A stretch of 64,000 bases of DNA from Bog-473 sp963743785 (GCA_963743785.1 CAVURD010000036.1:1-64000); one strand, 5' to 3'; shown: positions 56,125 through 64,000, counted from the stretch's first letter. Made by a program: numbers and translations. Notes: generated from the sequence alone by a model not told the origin.

Positions 56125-57198
56125 ATGACCTACCGGGTTGTCCAGTGGGCCACCGGCGGCGTGGGTCGGGCCGCCATGGGGGGTGTCCTCGACCACCCCG
56201 ACCTCGAACTGGTCGGGGCCTGGGTCCACAGCCCGGCCAAGGAGGGCGTCGACCTCGGGAGCCTGGTGGGCCGGGCGCCGATCGGCGTCCGTGCCACGGG
56301 CGACGTGGAAGCCCTGCTGGCCCTCGAGGCGGACTGCGTCCTCTACAGCCCCTTCATGGCCGACGCCGGCGTGGTCGCCGCCATCCTGGCTTCCGGCAAG
56401 AACGTGGTCACCCCGCTGGGCTGGTTCTACCCGCCGACCGAGGAGCGGGCGCGGTTCGACTCGGTGGCCAAGGAGGCCGGAGTCACCCTGCACGGCACGG
56501 GGATCCACCCCGGAGGTATCACCGAGCGGTTCCCGCTCATGATCTCGGCCCTGTCGGGGTCGGTGACCCACGTCCGGGCCGAGGAGTTCTCGGACATCCG
56601 CACCTACGGCGCACCAGACGTGGTGCGCGACTGGATGCTTTTCGGCCAGAGCCCGGCGGCGGCGCGCCACAGCACCATGATCGACGCCCTGGGGCACGGC
56701 TTCGGCCAGTCGGTCTACATGGTGGCTGACGTGCTGGGTTTCGACATCGACCCCGAGTTGCGCACGTCACACGAGATGGCGGTGGCCACCGCACCGATCG
56801 ACTCGCCCATCGGCCCCATTGAGCCGGGAACCGTGGCGGCGCAGCGATTCCAGTGGGAGGCCACGGTGGACGGGGAACCGGTGGTCACGGCTGCGGTCAA
56901 CTGGCTCATGGGTGAGGCCGATCTCGACCCGGCCTGGCGGTTCGGCCCGGCCGGCGAGCGCTTCGAGGTCGAGATCACCGGCGACCCGAACTGCCTGACC
57001 ACGTTCAAGAAACTGCACCCCGAAACGGTGGCGGAGGGCTTGGTTCGGAACCCGGGCGTCGTGGCCACCGCCATGCACTGCGTCAGCGCCATCCCCTACG
57101 TCTGCGCGGCCCCGCCGGGGCTCTTGACCTACCTGGATCTGCCCCTGGTGGCCGGACGGGCTGCCCCGGGCCTGCACCGCAGTCGCCGCCCCGGGTAG
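56125..57198 (+). CDS. NAD(P)H-dependent amine-dehydrogenase-like (DapB-fold) protein
   Basis: 357 residues. The N-terminal Rossmann motif VVQWATGGVGRAAMGGVLDHPDLELVGAWVHS matches the dihydrodipicolinate-reductase-like oxidoreductases found in actinobacteria; NVVTPLGWFYPP and GTGIHPGGITERFPLMISAL follow. It is far longer than true DapB and lies away from lysine genes, so lysine synthesis is unlikely; the substrate is unknown. ATG 56125 is the start at the domain boundary. Confidence 0.82.
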   Translation: MTYRVVQWATGGVGRAAMGGVLDHPDLELVGAWVHSPAKEGVDLGSLVGRAPIGVRATGDVEALLALEADCVLYSPFMADAGVVAAILASGKNVVTPLGWFYPPTEERARFDSVAKEAGVTLHGTGIHPGGITERFPLMISALSGSVTHVRAEEFSDIRTYGAPDVVRDWMLFGQSPAAARHSTMIDALGHGFGQSVYMVADVLGFDIDPELRTSHEMAVATAPIDSPIGPIEPGTVAAQRFQWEATVDGEPVVTAAVNWLMGEADLDPAWRFGPAGERFEVEITGDPNCLTTFKKLHPETVAEGLVRNPGVVATAMHCVSAIPYVCAAPPGLLTYLDLPLVAGRAAPGLHRSRRPG

Positions 57199-57221
57199 CG
57201 GGCCATGCCCCGGGTTTGATT

Positions 57222-57266
57222 CCGGCCGGTGTGGTCCCGGCCGGCGTGGTCCCGGCCGGCGTCGTC
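57222..57266. repeat. Three tandem 15-bp units
   Basis: CCGGCCGGTGTGGTC, CCGGCCGGCGTGGTC and CCGGCCGGCGTCGTC follow one another between the amine-dehydrogenase-like gene and the convergent dedA 3' end. No function assigned; could be a slippage tract or a transcript-end feature. Confidence 0.8.
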
Positions 57267-57287
57267 TGGCCGGTGCACCGACTCGGT

Positions 57288-57902
57288 TCAGCGTGCGCTC
57301 CGTTCCCGGCGCACCACCCTCAGCCGATGGGCGAACAGGAGCACGACGGCAACCACGAACAACGCGGCCGCGAGGTAGCCGGCGTACTTGAAGGCGTTGA
57401 GGACATGTTGGTAGCTGGACCCGAGGGCGTATCCCGCGCTCGTCAGTGCGGTGCACCAGATGGCGCAGCCGATAACGGTGTAGAGCAAGAACTTGGGCAA
57501 GGCCATCTCGCCGAGGCCGGCCGCAAAGGAGACGAATGACCGAAGGAGGGGGATGAACCGCCCGAAGAGCACCACGGGTTCTCCCCGACGGGCGAACCAG
57601 CTTTCGGCTCGGTCGAGATCCTTGTGGGTCAGCAGTACGTATTTTCCTACCCGGTCGACCAGAGGCCGGCCCCCGAAATAGCCGATCGCGTAGCCGGCCA
57701 GCGAGCCCAACACCTCGGCCAGCGTGGCCAGAACGATGACCACGACCAGATTGAGGTGATGAGGCTCGTTCTGAATTTGGCCACTCGCCAGCACACCCCC
57801 GTAGATGATCGCCACCTCGGCCCCGACGGGCAGTCCCATGGACGAGATGAAACTGAGGACGAATACGGCGAGGTAACCCCACGTTTCGAGAAAATGCTCC
57901 AC
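57288..57902 (-). CDS. DedA family membrane protein
   Basis: 204 residues with four or more helices. Family motifs are SMGLPVGAEVAIIYGGVLA near the N-terminus, GSLAGYAIGYFGGRP, and FGRFIPLLRSFVSFAAGLGEMALPKF (the conserved FxRhxPxhR-like block), with a basic C-terminus. DedA proteins are linked to undecaprenyl-phosphate or lipid flipping and envelope homeostasis. GTG 57902 has a GGAGG about 11 bases upstream. Confidence 0.92.
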   Translation of the reverse strand: MEHFLETWGYLAVFVLSFISSMGLPVGAEVAIIYGGVLASGQIQNEPHHLNLVVVIVLATLAEVLGSLAGYAIGYFGGRPLVDRVGKYVLLTHKDLDRAESWFARRGEPVVLFGRFIPLLRSFVSFAAGLGEMALPKFLLYTVIGCAIWCTALTSAGYALGSSYQHVLNAFKYAGYLAAALFVVAVVLLFAHRLRVVRRERSAR

Positions 57903-58076
57903 TGAAGGTTTGCCTCCGATTGCGACATGGCGTGTTCGCCCGTGCGACTACGTACCAAGTCACCGACCGCCGATGCCACGCCAGGATAGCTGGACAACGA
58001 TGCGGCCCGCTGGCATCGCCATCATCGTTGCCGTGAGATCGCGGAGGGGTCACGGCGCGGTCGGGCTTGCGTTGCG

Positions 58077-58259
58077 TCAGCGAACGCGGCGAGGCAGCAG
58101 GGCCCCGATGAACCAGAACAACGGCACGAAGATCCCGATGATGAACATCACCCAGTGCCCTTTGCGGATCGAGATGATGCCGAGGGTGACCAGCAACACG
58201 AAGTAGATGACGGCCCAAAGGGCGATGAAGCCGCCACTTGACGACGCCAGAAGGGGCAC
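58077..58259 (-). CDS. Small two-helix membrane protein
   Basis: 60 residues from GTG 58259, which has an SD-like AAGGAAAGG just upstream. It has FIALWAVIYFVLLVTLGIISI, a short basic/His loop (RKGHW) and VMFIIGIFVPLFWFIGALL, ending RRVR. It resembles short phospholipase D N-terminal-like or superinfection-immunity-like membrane proteins, but no family can be fixed. Confidence 0.6.
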   Translation of the reverse strand: MPLLASSSGGFIALWAVIYFVLLVTLGIISIRKGHWVMFIIGIFVPLFWFIGALLPRRVR

Positions 58260-58420
58260 GGTGTCTGCCTTTCCTTGGTGAAGCGTGATCACGGTAGCGC
58301 ACTGGCCCGGCCGTGGCGGTGCGACACCATCCCCGTCGGACCTTCGCCCGTGGCGACCGTTCTTTGACCAGGCGCTCCAGGTTGGACGCCGAAGATGGCG
58401 AGAGGACGCCAGGGTCGATC

Positions 58421-59827
58421 GTGTTGGGAGTCCACCGCATCACTGCCAACGGAGCCGACTACTACCTGGCCGACCTGGCCCACGAACTCCCGCTACCGAT
58501 CGGGGCAAGGGAGGGGCGGGCCGATTGGTGCGGACGCGCCGCCGACGGTCTCGGGCTCAACGGGGAGTTGGATCCCGAGCAGTTCCGGGCCGTCCTCGAC
58601 GGCCGGCATCCGGCCACGGCGCATCGGTTGGGCTCGAGCCGGACGACGGTGGCTGGGTACGACCTGACCTTTAGCGCCCCGAAATCAGCCAGTGTGCTGT
58701 TCGCCCTGGGCGGGAGCGACGTGGCCCACCGGGTGCTGGCCGCCCACCACGAGGCCGTGGCGGGAGCCGTCACCTATGTGGAACGCCACGGCCTGTCGGC
58801 GCGGCGCGGTTGGGGAGAGGCGAGGGAGATCGCTCGCACGACCGGGGTGGTTGCCGGGGCGTTCACGCACGGAGTGAACCGCAATGGTGACCCCCATCTC
58901 CATACCCATGTGGTGGTGGCCAACATGGTCCACGGAGAGGACGGTCGTTGGGGCGCGTGTGACCAGCGCGGGCTGTGGGCCCACCGGCAGGCGGCCGGCG
59001 CGACGTACGAATCACATCTGCGGGCCGGACTCTCGGCCAGCCTCGGTGTCCGATGGTCCGACGGTCCGGGCCGGAAGGCCGAGGTGCAGGGGGTCTCCCC
59101 GATGCTCATGGGCGAGTTCTCGTCACGGGCGGCCGATATTCGACGACACATGGCGCGGTGGGGATCCCACGGCGGGCGCGGCGCACGGGTGGCCTGGGCG
59201 GCCACCCGGCCACCGAAGGCGCTGGGTGTCTCCTTTGCCGAGCTGGCTTCTGATTGGGAGCGACGAGCGCGGGCGGTGGGGGAATCGGGCGCGGAACTGG
59301 TGGCCCACGCGGGGCGGCGGGTGGATACCGTGCCCAGGCCGGTGCTGAGCGAGTTTCGGTTTCGGGCCACGCTGGCCCAGACGGCCGACGGAGCGGTTCG
59401 GCGCCGTGACGTCGTCGAAGGCTTGGCGACGGCGGCGGTGAGCGGCGCCCGGGCGCCGACGCTCGAGCGCCTGGCCGATCTCTGGGTGCCCCCGACTCGT
59501 CGCGTGGGAGTGGCCGAAGAGGCGCACGCGCCGCGGGTCGTGGTGCCGGGCGACCATCTCATTGCCGCCCTCGGGCCGCGTCCCGTGAACGCCCGCGATC
59601 ACCGGGTGTGGCGGGAGGGTGCTCAGGCCATTGAGGCCTACCGACAGGTGTGGGGCGTGACGAAGAGCGCGGCTCCCCTGGGCGTCGACGGGCCGAGATG
59701 TGCCCTCTCGTCGCTCCCGGCGGCACGCCTGGCCCATCACCTGCGTACGGTGCGCACGGTTGAGGAGGCTCGCCTCCGGTTGGGCTGGCGCGGGCCGCGA
59801 GCCTTGGAGTTGGACCGTGGACGTTGA
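58421..59827 (+). CDS. MobF/TrwC-type relaxase, relaxase domain only
   Basis: 468 residues. It should nick one strand at an oriT and stay covalently bound through tyrosine. The N-terminal YY pair (Y14/Y15 in GADYYLADL), the DLTFSAPKSASVLFAL block and the three-histidine HUH motif H159/H161/H163 (GDPHLHTHVVVAN) match TrwC/TraI relaxases. The GTG 58421 start (VLGVHRIT) puts the tyrosines at their usual depth. The C-terminal helicase of TrwC/TraI is missing. It is tail-to-tail with a VirD4-like ATPase and 2 bases from its stop. No other conjugation genes are in the window. Confidence 0.9.
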   Translation: MLGVHRITANGADYYLADLAHELPLPIGAREGRADWCGRAADGLGLNGELDPEQFRAVLDGRHPATAHRLGSSRTTVAGYDLTFSAPKSASVLFALGGSDVAHRVLAAHHEAVAGAVTYVERHGLSARRGWGEAREIARTTGVVAGAFTHGVNRNGDPHLHTHVVVANMVHGEDGRWGACDQRGLWAHRQAAGATYESHLRAGLSASLGVRWSDGPGRKAEVQGVSPMLMGEFSSRAADIRRHMARWGSHGGRGARVAWAATRPPKALGVSFAELASDWERRARAVGESGAELVAHAGRRVDTVPRPVLSEFRFRATLAQTADGAVRRRDVVEGLATAAVSGARAPTLERLADLWVPPTRRVGVAEEAHAPRVVVPGDHLIAALGPRPVNARDHRVWREGAQAIEAYRQVWGVTKSAAPLGVDGPRCALSSLPAARLAHHLRTVRTVEEARLRLGWRGPRALELDRGR

Positions 59828-59829
59828 GC

Positions 59830-61218
59830 TCAGCGCTCCCGCCCCGTCGGCGCTCGATCACCCAGGGAACGGCTTGGTGGAAGGAACTCTCGCCACGGGC
59901 GGCGAGCATGAGCCGGGGTGAGGACGACGTGGGCCAGGCGCGAGCCCGAGTTCAGGACCAAGGCCCGTCCCGGTAGGCCCCGTGAGATGGCATCGACCGG
60001 GAATCGAGGTTCGCGAACAGTACTCACCGAACTCGACGGGCGAAGGTGGCCGCGAGGGTCGACGCTGTGGCTCACGGTGGTGGTGGCGACCTCGCGGTCA
60101 CCACCCAATGAGCTGAGGATGCGCAGCGTCGACGGATCGGCGATGCCGGGCAGGATCACCGAGGCACCGAAGAGCGAGAACCAACCGTCGGCCGCCGGGC
60201 CCCAGCGGTGCCGGGCCTGGGAGAGGTCCTGGAGGCAGGCCAGCACCAGCAGTCCCTGGCCGGCCCCCTCGCTCACCATGGCCGCCACGTCGGGAAGCGG
60301 GGCGATGTTGGCCATCTCATCGAGGGCGAGGAGCGTCGGTGCGGCGCGTTCTCCGGCGCGATCCCGGTCATAGGTGGCCTCGCGCACGTCGCCGATGACC
60401 CCGACCACGAGTGGGACAAACAACTTCTGTCGACGACCCGGCGAGCAGATGTACAAGGTGTGGGACCCCCGGCAGAACTCCTCGGCATTGAGCGATGGGA
60501 GCTCGGTCGAGGCCATGGCGCCCTCTGAGCGATAGGCGGCGAGGACGCCCGACGCGGTAGACCAGATGCTCGATTGTTCCCGAGCGTCGGTGCCCACAAT
60601 GCCGGCCAAAAGATCCGTCGCGGCGGCGTCATTGCCGATATTGGCGGCCAGAATGTCCAATGGGGTCGCGCCGTCATGTCGGTCAATCCAGCGGACAACA
60701 GTGCGCATGGGCAGCGATTCGAGCGCCGCGGCGTGCAAAATGGGGGCCAGCAAGGCCCCGGCCCGTTCTGTCCAATGTTGCTCGCCCGGGGACCGGGAGA
60801 AGCCACCTTCGCCGATTCTGGCAGCGCGCACCATGGCGTCGGATGTCTGCACCGCGGCATCCCATTGACCCGCCGTCGTAAGGGGAGACCAACCAACGGG
60901 ATCAACCCCATTCGGGCGTTCAATTTCACCACTCGGGTCGTAGAGAAGTGTGCACCCTTCCTGCGCACGCGCCGCGGCGGTGGCGTGCATCACATCAGGC
61001 TTGGTCGACGTCGAAACCACCGGACCGTTGGCCAGGATCAAATTGGGTATGACCAGGGATGATGTCTTGCCTGAGCGCGATGGACCGAGGACGAGAGTGG
61101 ATCGTTGTGCTCCGGCGTGGACCCACCCAGACGTCCCCTCACCGAGGTAGATCCCGTGGTCAAAATCGCCGTGCGCGGCGCGCAGTGCGGCCACGTTCTG
61201 TTGAGCGTGATCCATCAT
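59830..61218 (-). CDS. VirD4/TraG-type coupling ATPase
   Basis: 462 residues. Walker A is GPSRSGKT at 45-52 (LVLGPSRSGKTSSLVIPNL); Walker B is in PTLLALDEMANIAPLPDV. STKPDVM and SEGAGQGLLVLACLQDLSQARHRWG are typical TraG/VirD4 blocks. N-terminal membrane helices usual for VirD4 are missing, so it may be a soluble TraM-recognition-type variant. ATG 61218 (MMDH) is preferred over extensions upstream. It is convergent with the relaxase, implying a shared DNA-processing module or a relic of an integrated element. Confidence 0.88.
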   Translation of the reverse strand: MMDHAQQNVAALRAAHGDFDHGIYLGEGTSGWVHAGAQRSTLVLGPSRSGKTSSLVIPNLILANGPVVSTSTKPDVMHATAAARAQEGCTLLYDPSGEIERPNGVDPVGWSPLTTAGQWDAAVQTSDAMVRAARIGEGGFSRSPGEQHWTERAGALLAPILHAAALESLPMRTVVRWIDRHDGATPLDILAANIGNDAAATDLLAGIVGTDAREQSSIWSTASGVLAAYRSEGAMASTELPSLNAEEFCRGSHTLYICSPGRRQKLFVPLVVGVIGDVREATYDRDRAGERAAPTLLALDEMANIAPLPDVAAMVSEGAGQGLLVLACLQDLSQARHRWGPAADGWFSLFGASVILPGIADPSTLRILSSLGGDREVATTTVSHSVDPRGHLRPSSSVSTVREPRFPVDAISRGLPGRALVLNSGSRLAHVVLTPAHARRPWREFLPPSRSLGDRAPTGRER

Positions 61219-61354
61219 GACGATGCTCGCGTGAAGGCACCGGAAATTCCATAGGACATTGCGCGTGCGAGCGCGACAATTTTGCGCGACAACGTGCAAA
61301 TCGGCGCGCGGCGCGTGCAAGAAAGATGGTCCGGAGTGACGGTGATCGTGAGTG

Positions 61355-61375
61355 CCAATTGGCGCGCGCAATTGG
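61355..61375. repeat. Inverted repeat CCAATTG-7-CAATTGG
   Basis: Two perfect 7-base arms (CCAATTG and CAATTGG) flank a GCGCGCG spacer. It could be an operator or part of an oriT for the neighbouring relaxase/coupling genes. Confidence 0.6.
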
Positions 61376-61443
61376 AGGATGCTTGACCTGAGCGCGATAA
61401 CAACCAAGAATGTATGTACCCGAAGTGTTAGGGAGGGTTGATT

Positions 61444-61575
61444 ATGTGCTGCGACGAAACAACGTGCAGCGCGCGAGGCGAAGATGTCGGATTGCCGATT
61501 GAGCGCGCTATGCGAAACCTCGGCACGTCAATTGCTCATGGCCTTTCGGGTTGTCGGAACGAAATGATCGGGTGA
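61444..61575 (+). CDS. Possible 43-residue cysteine-rich small protein
   Basis: ATG 61444 has a GGGAGG six bases upstream. The product begins MCCDETTCSARGEDVG and ends SGCRNEMIG, with four cysteines (C2, C3, C8, C37). No family recognised. It is short enough to be chance; the SD and spacing are the main support. Confidence 0.35.
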   Translation: MCCDETTCSARGEDVGLPIERAMRNLGTSIAHGLSGCRNEMIG

Positions 61576-61725
61576 GGAAAAGTCGATGACTCCACTTCAT
61601 GTCTGTCATTCGTTTCGGTTGCAAGAGAAATCGGTGCGGCAATGCGCACGACGATATGCATGTCATATCGGAGTGGCGCAGGCTTCACCTCTATTCAGTG
61701 ACCATGCTCCTAGGGAGGTGCACCT

Positions 61726-62178
61726 GTGGCAGTAGCCGCGAAAAGAAGGGCCCCGGCCAGAAAGGCCGTAAAACGGGCTCCAGCAAAGAAGGCAGCGAAG
61801 CGCACAACAGCCAAGAAGGCCGTCAAGCGTGCTCCGGCCAAGAAAGCCGTTAAGCGCAGCACAGCCAAAAGGACTGTGAAGCGTGCTCCGGCCAAGAAGG
61901 CCGCCAAGCCAGCACAGCCAAAAGGACTGTGAAGCGGGCGCCGGCCAAGAAGGCCGCCAAGCGCAGCACAGCCAAGAAGGCAGTGAAGCGTGCTCCGGCC
62001 AAGAAGGCCGCCAAGCGCACAGCCAAGAAGGACTGTGAAGCGTGCTCCGGCCAAGAAGGCGGCCAAGCGCACAGCCAAGAAGGCTGTCAAGCGCACGCCG
62101 GCCAAGCGGGCAGCCAAGCGCTCGCCGGCCAAGAAGGCACGTCGCGCTCCGGCTCGTAAGGCGGCGAAGCGGCGCTAA
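61726..62178 (+). CDS. Lysine-rich histone-H1-like nucleoid protein
   Basis: About 150 residues made of repeated (K/R)APAKKA(V/A)KR units, like the C-terminal tails of mycobacterial HU (HupB) or bacterial H1-like proteins, but with no HU domain. It should bind DNA through its charge. GTG 61726 has a strong GGGAGGTG SD. A one-base deletion near 61910 and an insertion near 62031 cancel each other, leaving a 100-base middle part in another register. The repeat array makes slippage or assembly error likely. Confidence 0.82.
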
Positions 62179-62230
62179 CCAGCGACGCCGTCAAGCGGCG
62201 TCAAGCAGTACGTTCCTCCGGGAACGGGTG

Positions 62231-62258
62231 AAGTCGGGGGCCTTCGGGCCCCCGACTT
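62231..62258. terminator. 12-bp UUCG-loop terminator between convergent genes
   Basis: AAGTCGGGGGCC, loop TTCG, GGCCCCCGACTT: a perfect 12-bp stem with T on the plus strand and A-flanking symmetric on the minus strand. It lies between the histone-like gene and the convergent PIG-L gene and can stop transcription from both sides. Confidence 0.88.
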
Positions 62259-62272
62259 TGCCATTTCCGGAT

Positions 62273-63061
62273 CTATGTTTCCGTGATGAGGTGGAAACTC
62301 TCGCCCTGGGGAAACCCGGCTAGCTGCCCGTGCTGGCGCATTTGCTCCCGCATCTGGTCGGCGAAGGCGACATGATCACCCGAGCGGTCGGTGCCGGGGC
62401 CGATGCCCATGGTGCTCTCGTGTTGACTCTCGTGAGCCAAGAGGGCGGCAATCTTCGTCTGCACGAAGTCGGCGACATCCTCGACGTGGTTCGGCTCGTC
62501 GGCCTCCCACAGGAGCAGGGCCCTCGGGCGATGCGCGCCGAGCCCTTGATCGGCAAAGAAGTGCGGGTCACGGGCGGCCACGATGGCATCGGTCACGATG
62601 AAGCCGGCGTGGCGGTGGTCCGGATGGAGCCGATAGCGACGCCAGGGGTCGTGGCCCAGGACGACATCGGGGCGTACGGTGCGAATCGACCGTGCGACCT
62701 CCCATTGGGCCCGGGCGCCATTGCGGAGCTCGCCGTCGGTCCAGCCGAGGAATTCGACCTCGCCTCCGCCCAGGATGACGGCGGCGCGGCGTTGCTCGTC
62801 CTGACGCAGGGCGACGAGGGATGCCTGGTGGCGTTCGGGGTCCCACGTACCCTTGGCGCCGTCGGTCAGGACCAGGTGGTGGATGGCGGTGCCGGCGGCC
62901 GCCCACTTGGCCAGCGTTCCACCGCAGCCGAACTCGATGTCATCGGGATGCGCCCCGACGGCCAGGGCGACGGTCGGCACGGCGAGGTTGCGGGAGATTG
63001 GGGCGCCGGCCGGCAGATCGTTGACCGGGTTGGCCCGCGCCGTCCGGGCGCGGTCGGTCAT
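62273..63061 (-). CDS. PIG-L family deacetylase
   Basis: 262 residues, zinc-dependent deacetylase of the LmbE/MshB fold. The zinc site motif GAHPDDIEFGCGGTLAKW is near residue 35, followed by VLTDGAKGTWD and HPDHRHAGFI with the third ligand. Substrates in this family include N-acetylglucosamine conjugates of mycothiol-type synthesis; which one applies here is unknown. ATG 63061 overlaps the cofC stop (ATGA). Confidence 0.9.
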   Translation of the reverse strand: MTDRARTARANPVNDLPAGAPISRNLAVPTVALAVGAHPDDIEFGCGGTLAKWAAAGTAIHHLVLTDGAKGTWDPERHQASLVALRQDEQRRAAVILGGGEVEFLGWTDGELRNGARAQWEVARSIRTVRPDVVLGHDPWRRYRLHPDHRHAGFIVTDAIVAARDPHFFADQGLGAHRPRALLLWEADEPNHVEDVADFVQTKIAALLAHESQHESTMGIGPGTDRSGDHVAFADQMREQMRQHGQLAGFPQGESFHLITET

Positions 63062-63676
63062 GAGGTCAGCTCGGTGACGTCGGCCGGCCAATCGACGTCG
63101 TAGGCCAGCGCCGGTATGCGCAAGACCCGGACTGGGGAGTCCCAACCGGGTCGCTTCGGCCCGGTGCCTCCGGAAGGACCCGGGCCCGTACGCGAAGCGG
63201 AAGTCGCACGCAGCCGGTAGGCGAAGGACATTGGTGCCATCGTCGTAGCGATCAGGGATCAGGGTGATACCGGCAAACGGGGCCAGCGAACCCAGATCAC
63301 GGGCCCGGGGGAGATCGCCGTGCGCCACGATCACCCACTCGACACCGGCCCGGCCCAGCTGGCCGACCCCGGCGCGCACGGCCCCGTTCAATCCCTGACC
63401 CGGCTCCCACATGACGGCCGCCCCGAGATGGCGGGCCCATTCGGCCACCTCGGGGTCGTCGCACACCACGGCGACGGGGAGCGGAGCGCTGGCGGCCACC
63501 ACACGTTCGGCCATGGACCGGACCAGGTCGATACGCATCGTGTCCGACATGGTCCCGCCCAGTCGGCGCTTGGCCTGGCGGAATCCCTTGACCGGGATCA
63601 GCACCACTTCGGGCCCGAACGAGGCTCCGGAGAGAGTCGGTTCCGGGCGCGGGGTGGCGGAGACGCCGGCGGACAC
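63058..63676 (-). CDS. cofC: 2-phospho-L-lactate (or phosphoenolpyruvate) guanylyltransferase, one frameshift
   Basis: About 205 residues. It makes the GDP-linked lactyl (or PEP) precursor of coenzyme F420. VVLIPVKGFRQAKRRLGGTMSD is the nucleotide-binding start; HGDLPRARDLG and PDRYDDGTNVLRLP are CofC motifs. GTG 63676 is fixed by a -10 box TACACT (63684-63689, minus strand) 7 bases upstream. The frame breaks near 63140; the last 20 residues (RVLRIPALAYDVDWPADVTELTS) are in the other register and match the family C-terminus. gpsA is divergent. Confidence 0.88.
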
Positions 63677-63735
63677 TTTCGACAGTGTACGGGGGAGGGG
63701 CAAGCGGGTGGCGTGGCGGCCGTAGGCTTCCCGTC

Positions 63736-64000
63736 GTGAGCGATCGTGTCGCAGTCATCGGAGCCGGCTCGTGGGGCACGGCGGTGGCGGGCCTGACGGC
63801 CGGGTCCTTCCCGACGTCGCTGTGGGCGCGATCGCCCGAATTGGCATCGTCGATCGGGCGGACCCGGGAGAACGGGACCTATCTGGCCGGGGTGCACCTG
63901 CCCGACGCCCTCACCGCCACCTCCTCGCTCGAAGAGGCGGTGGCGGGCGCCTCGGTGGTGTTCATGGCGGTGCCGTCACACGGATTCCGAGCGGTGTTGA
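63736..64000 (+). CDS. gpsA: NAD(P)-dependent glycerol-3-phosphate dehydrogenase, truncated by window end
   Basis: The first 88 residues only. VAVIGAGSWGTAVAGL is the NAD(P) motif, followed by LWARSPELA, RENGTYLAGVHLPDAL and VFMAVPSHGFRAVL, as in GpsA. It makes sn-glycerol-3-phosphate for phospholipids. GTG 63736 lies 7 bases after a -10 box TAGGCT (63723-63728). Adjacent to cofC as in other actinobacteria. Confidence 0.9.
   Translation, partial: MSDRVAVIGAGSWGTAVAGLTAGSFPTSLWARSPELASSIGRTRENGTYLAGVHLPDALTATSSLEEAVAGASVVFMAVPSHGFRAVL

Larger units (their letters stand above)
61219..61725. other. Repeat-bearing intergenic stretch next to the coupling ATPase
   Basis: 507 bases, visibly less GC-rich than the coding DNA around it. 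It contains direct repeats GCGCGACAA (61271-61279 and 61284-61292), GCGCGTGC (61261-61268 and 61311-61318) and ACAACGTGCA (61289-61298 and 61459-61468), plus the inverted repeat at 61355-61375. It must hold the ATPase promoter and the histone-gene promoter. An oriT or iteron-like binding region is possible but unproven. Confidence 0.5.

Noticed and set aside
57216..57539. Plus-strand frame with PAGVV repeats
   Set aside because: The repeats are the 15-bp tandem units and the remainder is antisense to dedA.

Overview
The window is GC-rich, densely coded chromosomal DNA from an actinobacterium, most likely an uncultured member of the Acidimicrobiia. The evidence is the set of actinobacterial genes (pafB/pafC WYL regulators, cofC of F420 synthesis, a biotin-carboxylase/BCCP alpha chain with a separate carboxyltransferase, an actinobacterial small hydrophobic stress protein, sigma-B-like promoters) and the many genes whose start codon lies 6-9 bases after a TANNNT -10 box, as in leaderless actinobacterial transcripts. 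The class assignment is inference. No tRNA, rRNA, CRISPR array or intact insertion sequence was seen.

Layout. 0-4 kb: a nucleotide cyclase-AAA-TPR regulator flanked by a diverged direct repeat. 4-11 kb: nitroreductase, a rhodanese-MoeB fusion, alpha/beta hydrolase, aldo/keto reductase, a CtaG cytochrome-oxidase assembly protein, and a VKOR/DUF929 thiol-oxidation pair. 11-18 kb: acyl-CoA mutase large subunit with a VOC protein, a small stress cluster (STAS, CsbD, hydrophobic peptide) with sigma-B-type promoters, then a biotin carboxylase/M20 amidohydrolase/ABM operon divergent from birA. 18.5-25.4 kb: a tightly overlapping nucleotide-sugar and glycosyltransferase operon (rfbB, rfbD, ugd, UDP-glucuronate decarboxylase, two GT2) followed by a lipoprotein with two aspartic-protease halves. 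25.4-33.5 kb: core genes (carbonic anhydrase, secA, prfB, ftsE, ftsX, a lipoprotein, ssb). 33.5-43 kb: msrB and catabolic genes, including an acyl-CoA dehydrogenase/SDR/acyl-CoA ligase/alcohol dehydrogenase operon. 43-57 kb: sugar-1-P nucleotidylyltransferase, dxs, MFS transporter, thioesterase, tldD/tldE, FmdB-type zinc ribbon, moaC, a short carboxyltransferase, a second CtaG, pafB/pafC, an amine-dehydrogenase-like protein and DedA. 58-62 kb: a MobF/TrwC relaxase tail-to-tail with a VirD4-type coupling ATPase, a 0.5-kb repeat-bearing intergenic stretch and a lysine-rich histone-H1-like protein. 62-64 kb: PIG-L deacetylase, cofC, and gpsA running off the window.

Functional links. VKOR and the DUF929 protein probably form an extracytoplasmic disulfide system. 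MoeB and MoaC belong to molybdopterin/sulfur transfer. The rfb/ugd/uxs/GT2 block makes and uses activated rhamnose and xylose/glucuronate for a surface glycan. Biotin carboxylase, BirA, carboxyltransferase and the mutase point to propionyl-CoA/methylmalonyl-CoA metabolism.

Quality caveat. At least a dozen genes, including dxs, carry one or more frameshifts while both halves keep full family similarity. They cluster at 6-11 kb and 34-63 kb, and 11.4-33.9 kb is clean. Sequence or assembly error is the likeliest cause, so these genes are annotated as single CDS with the break described.
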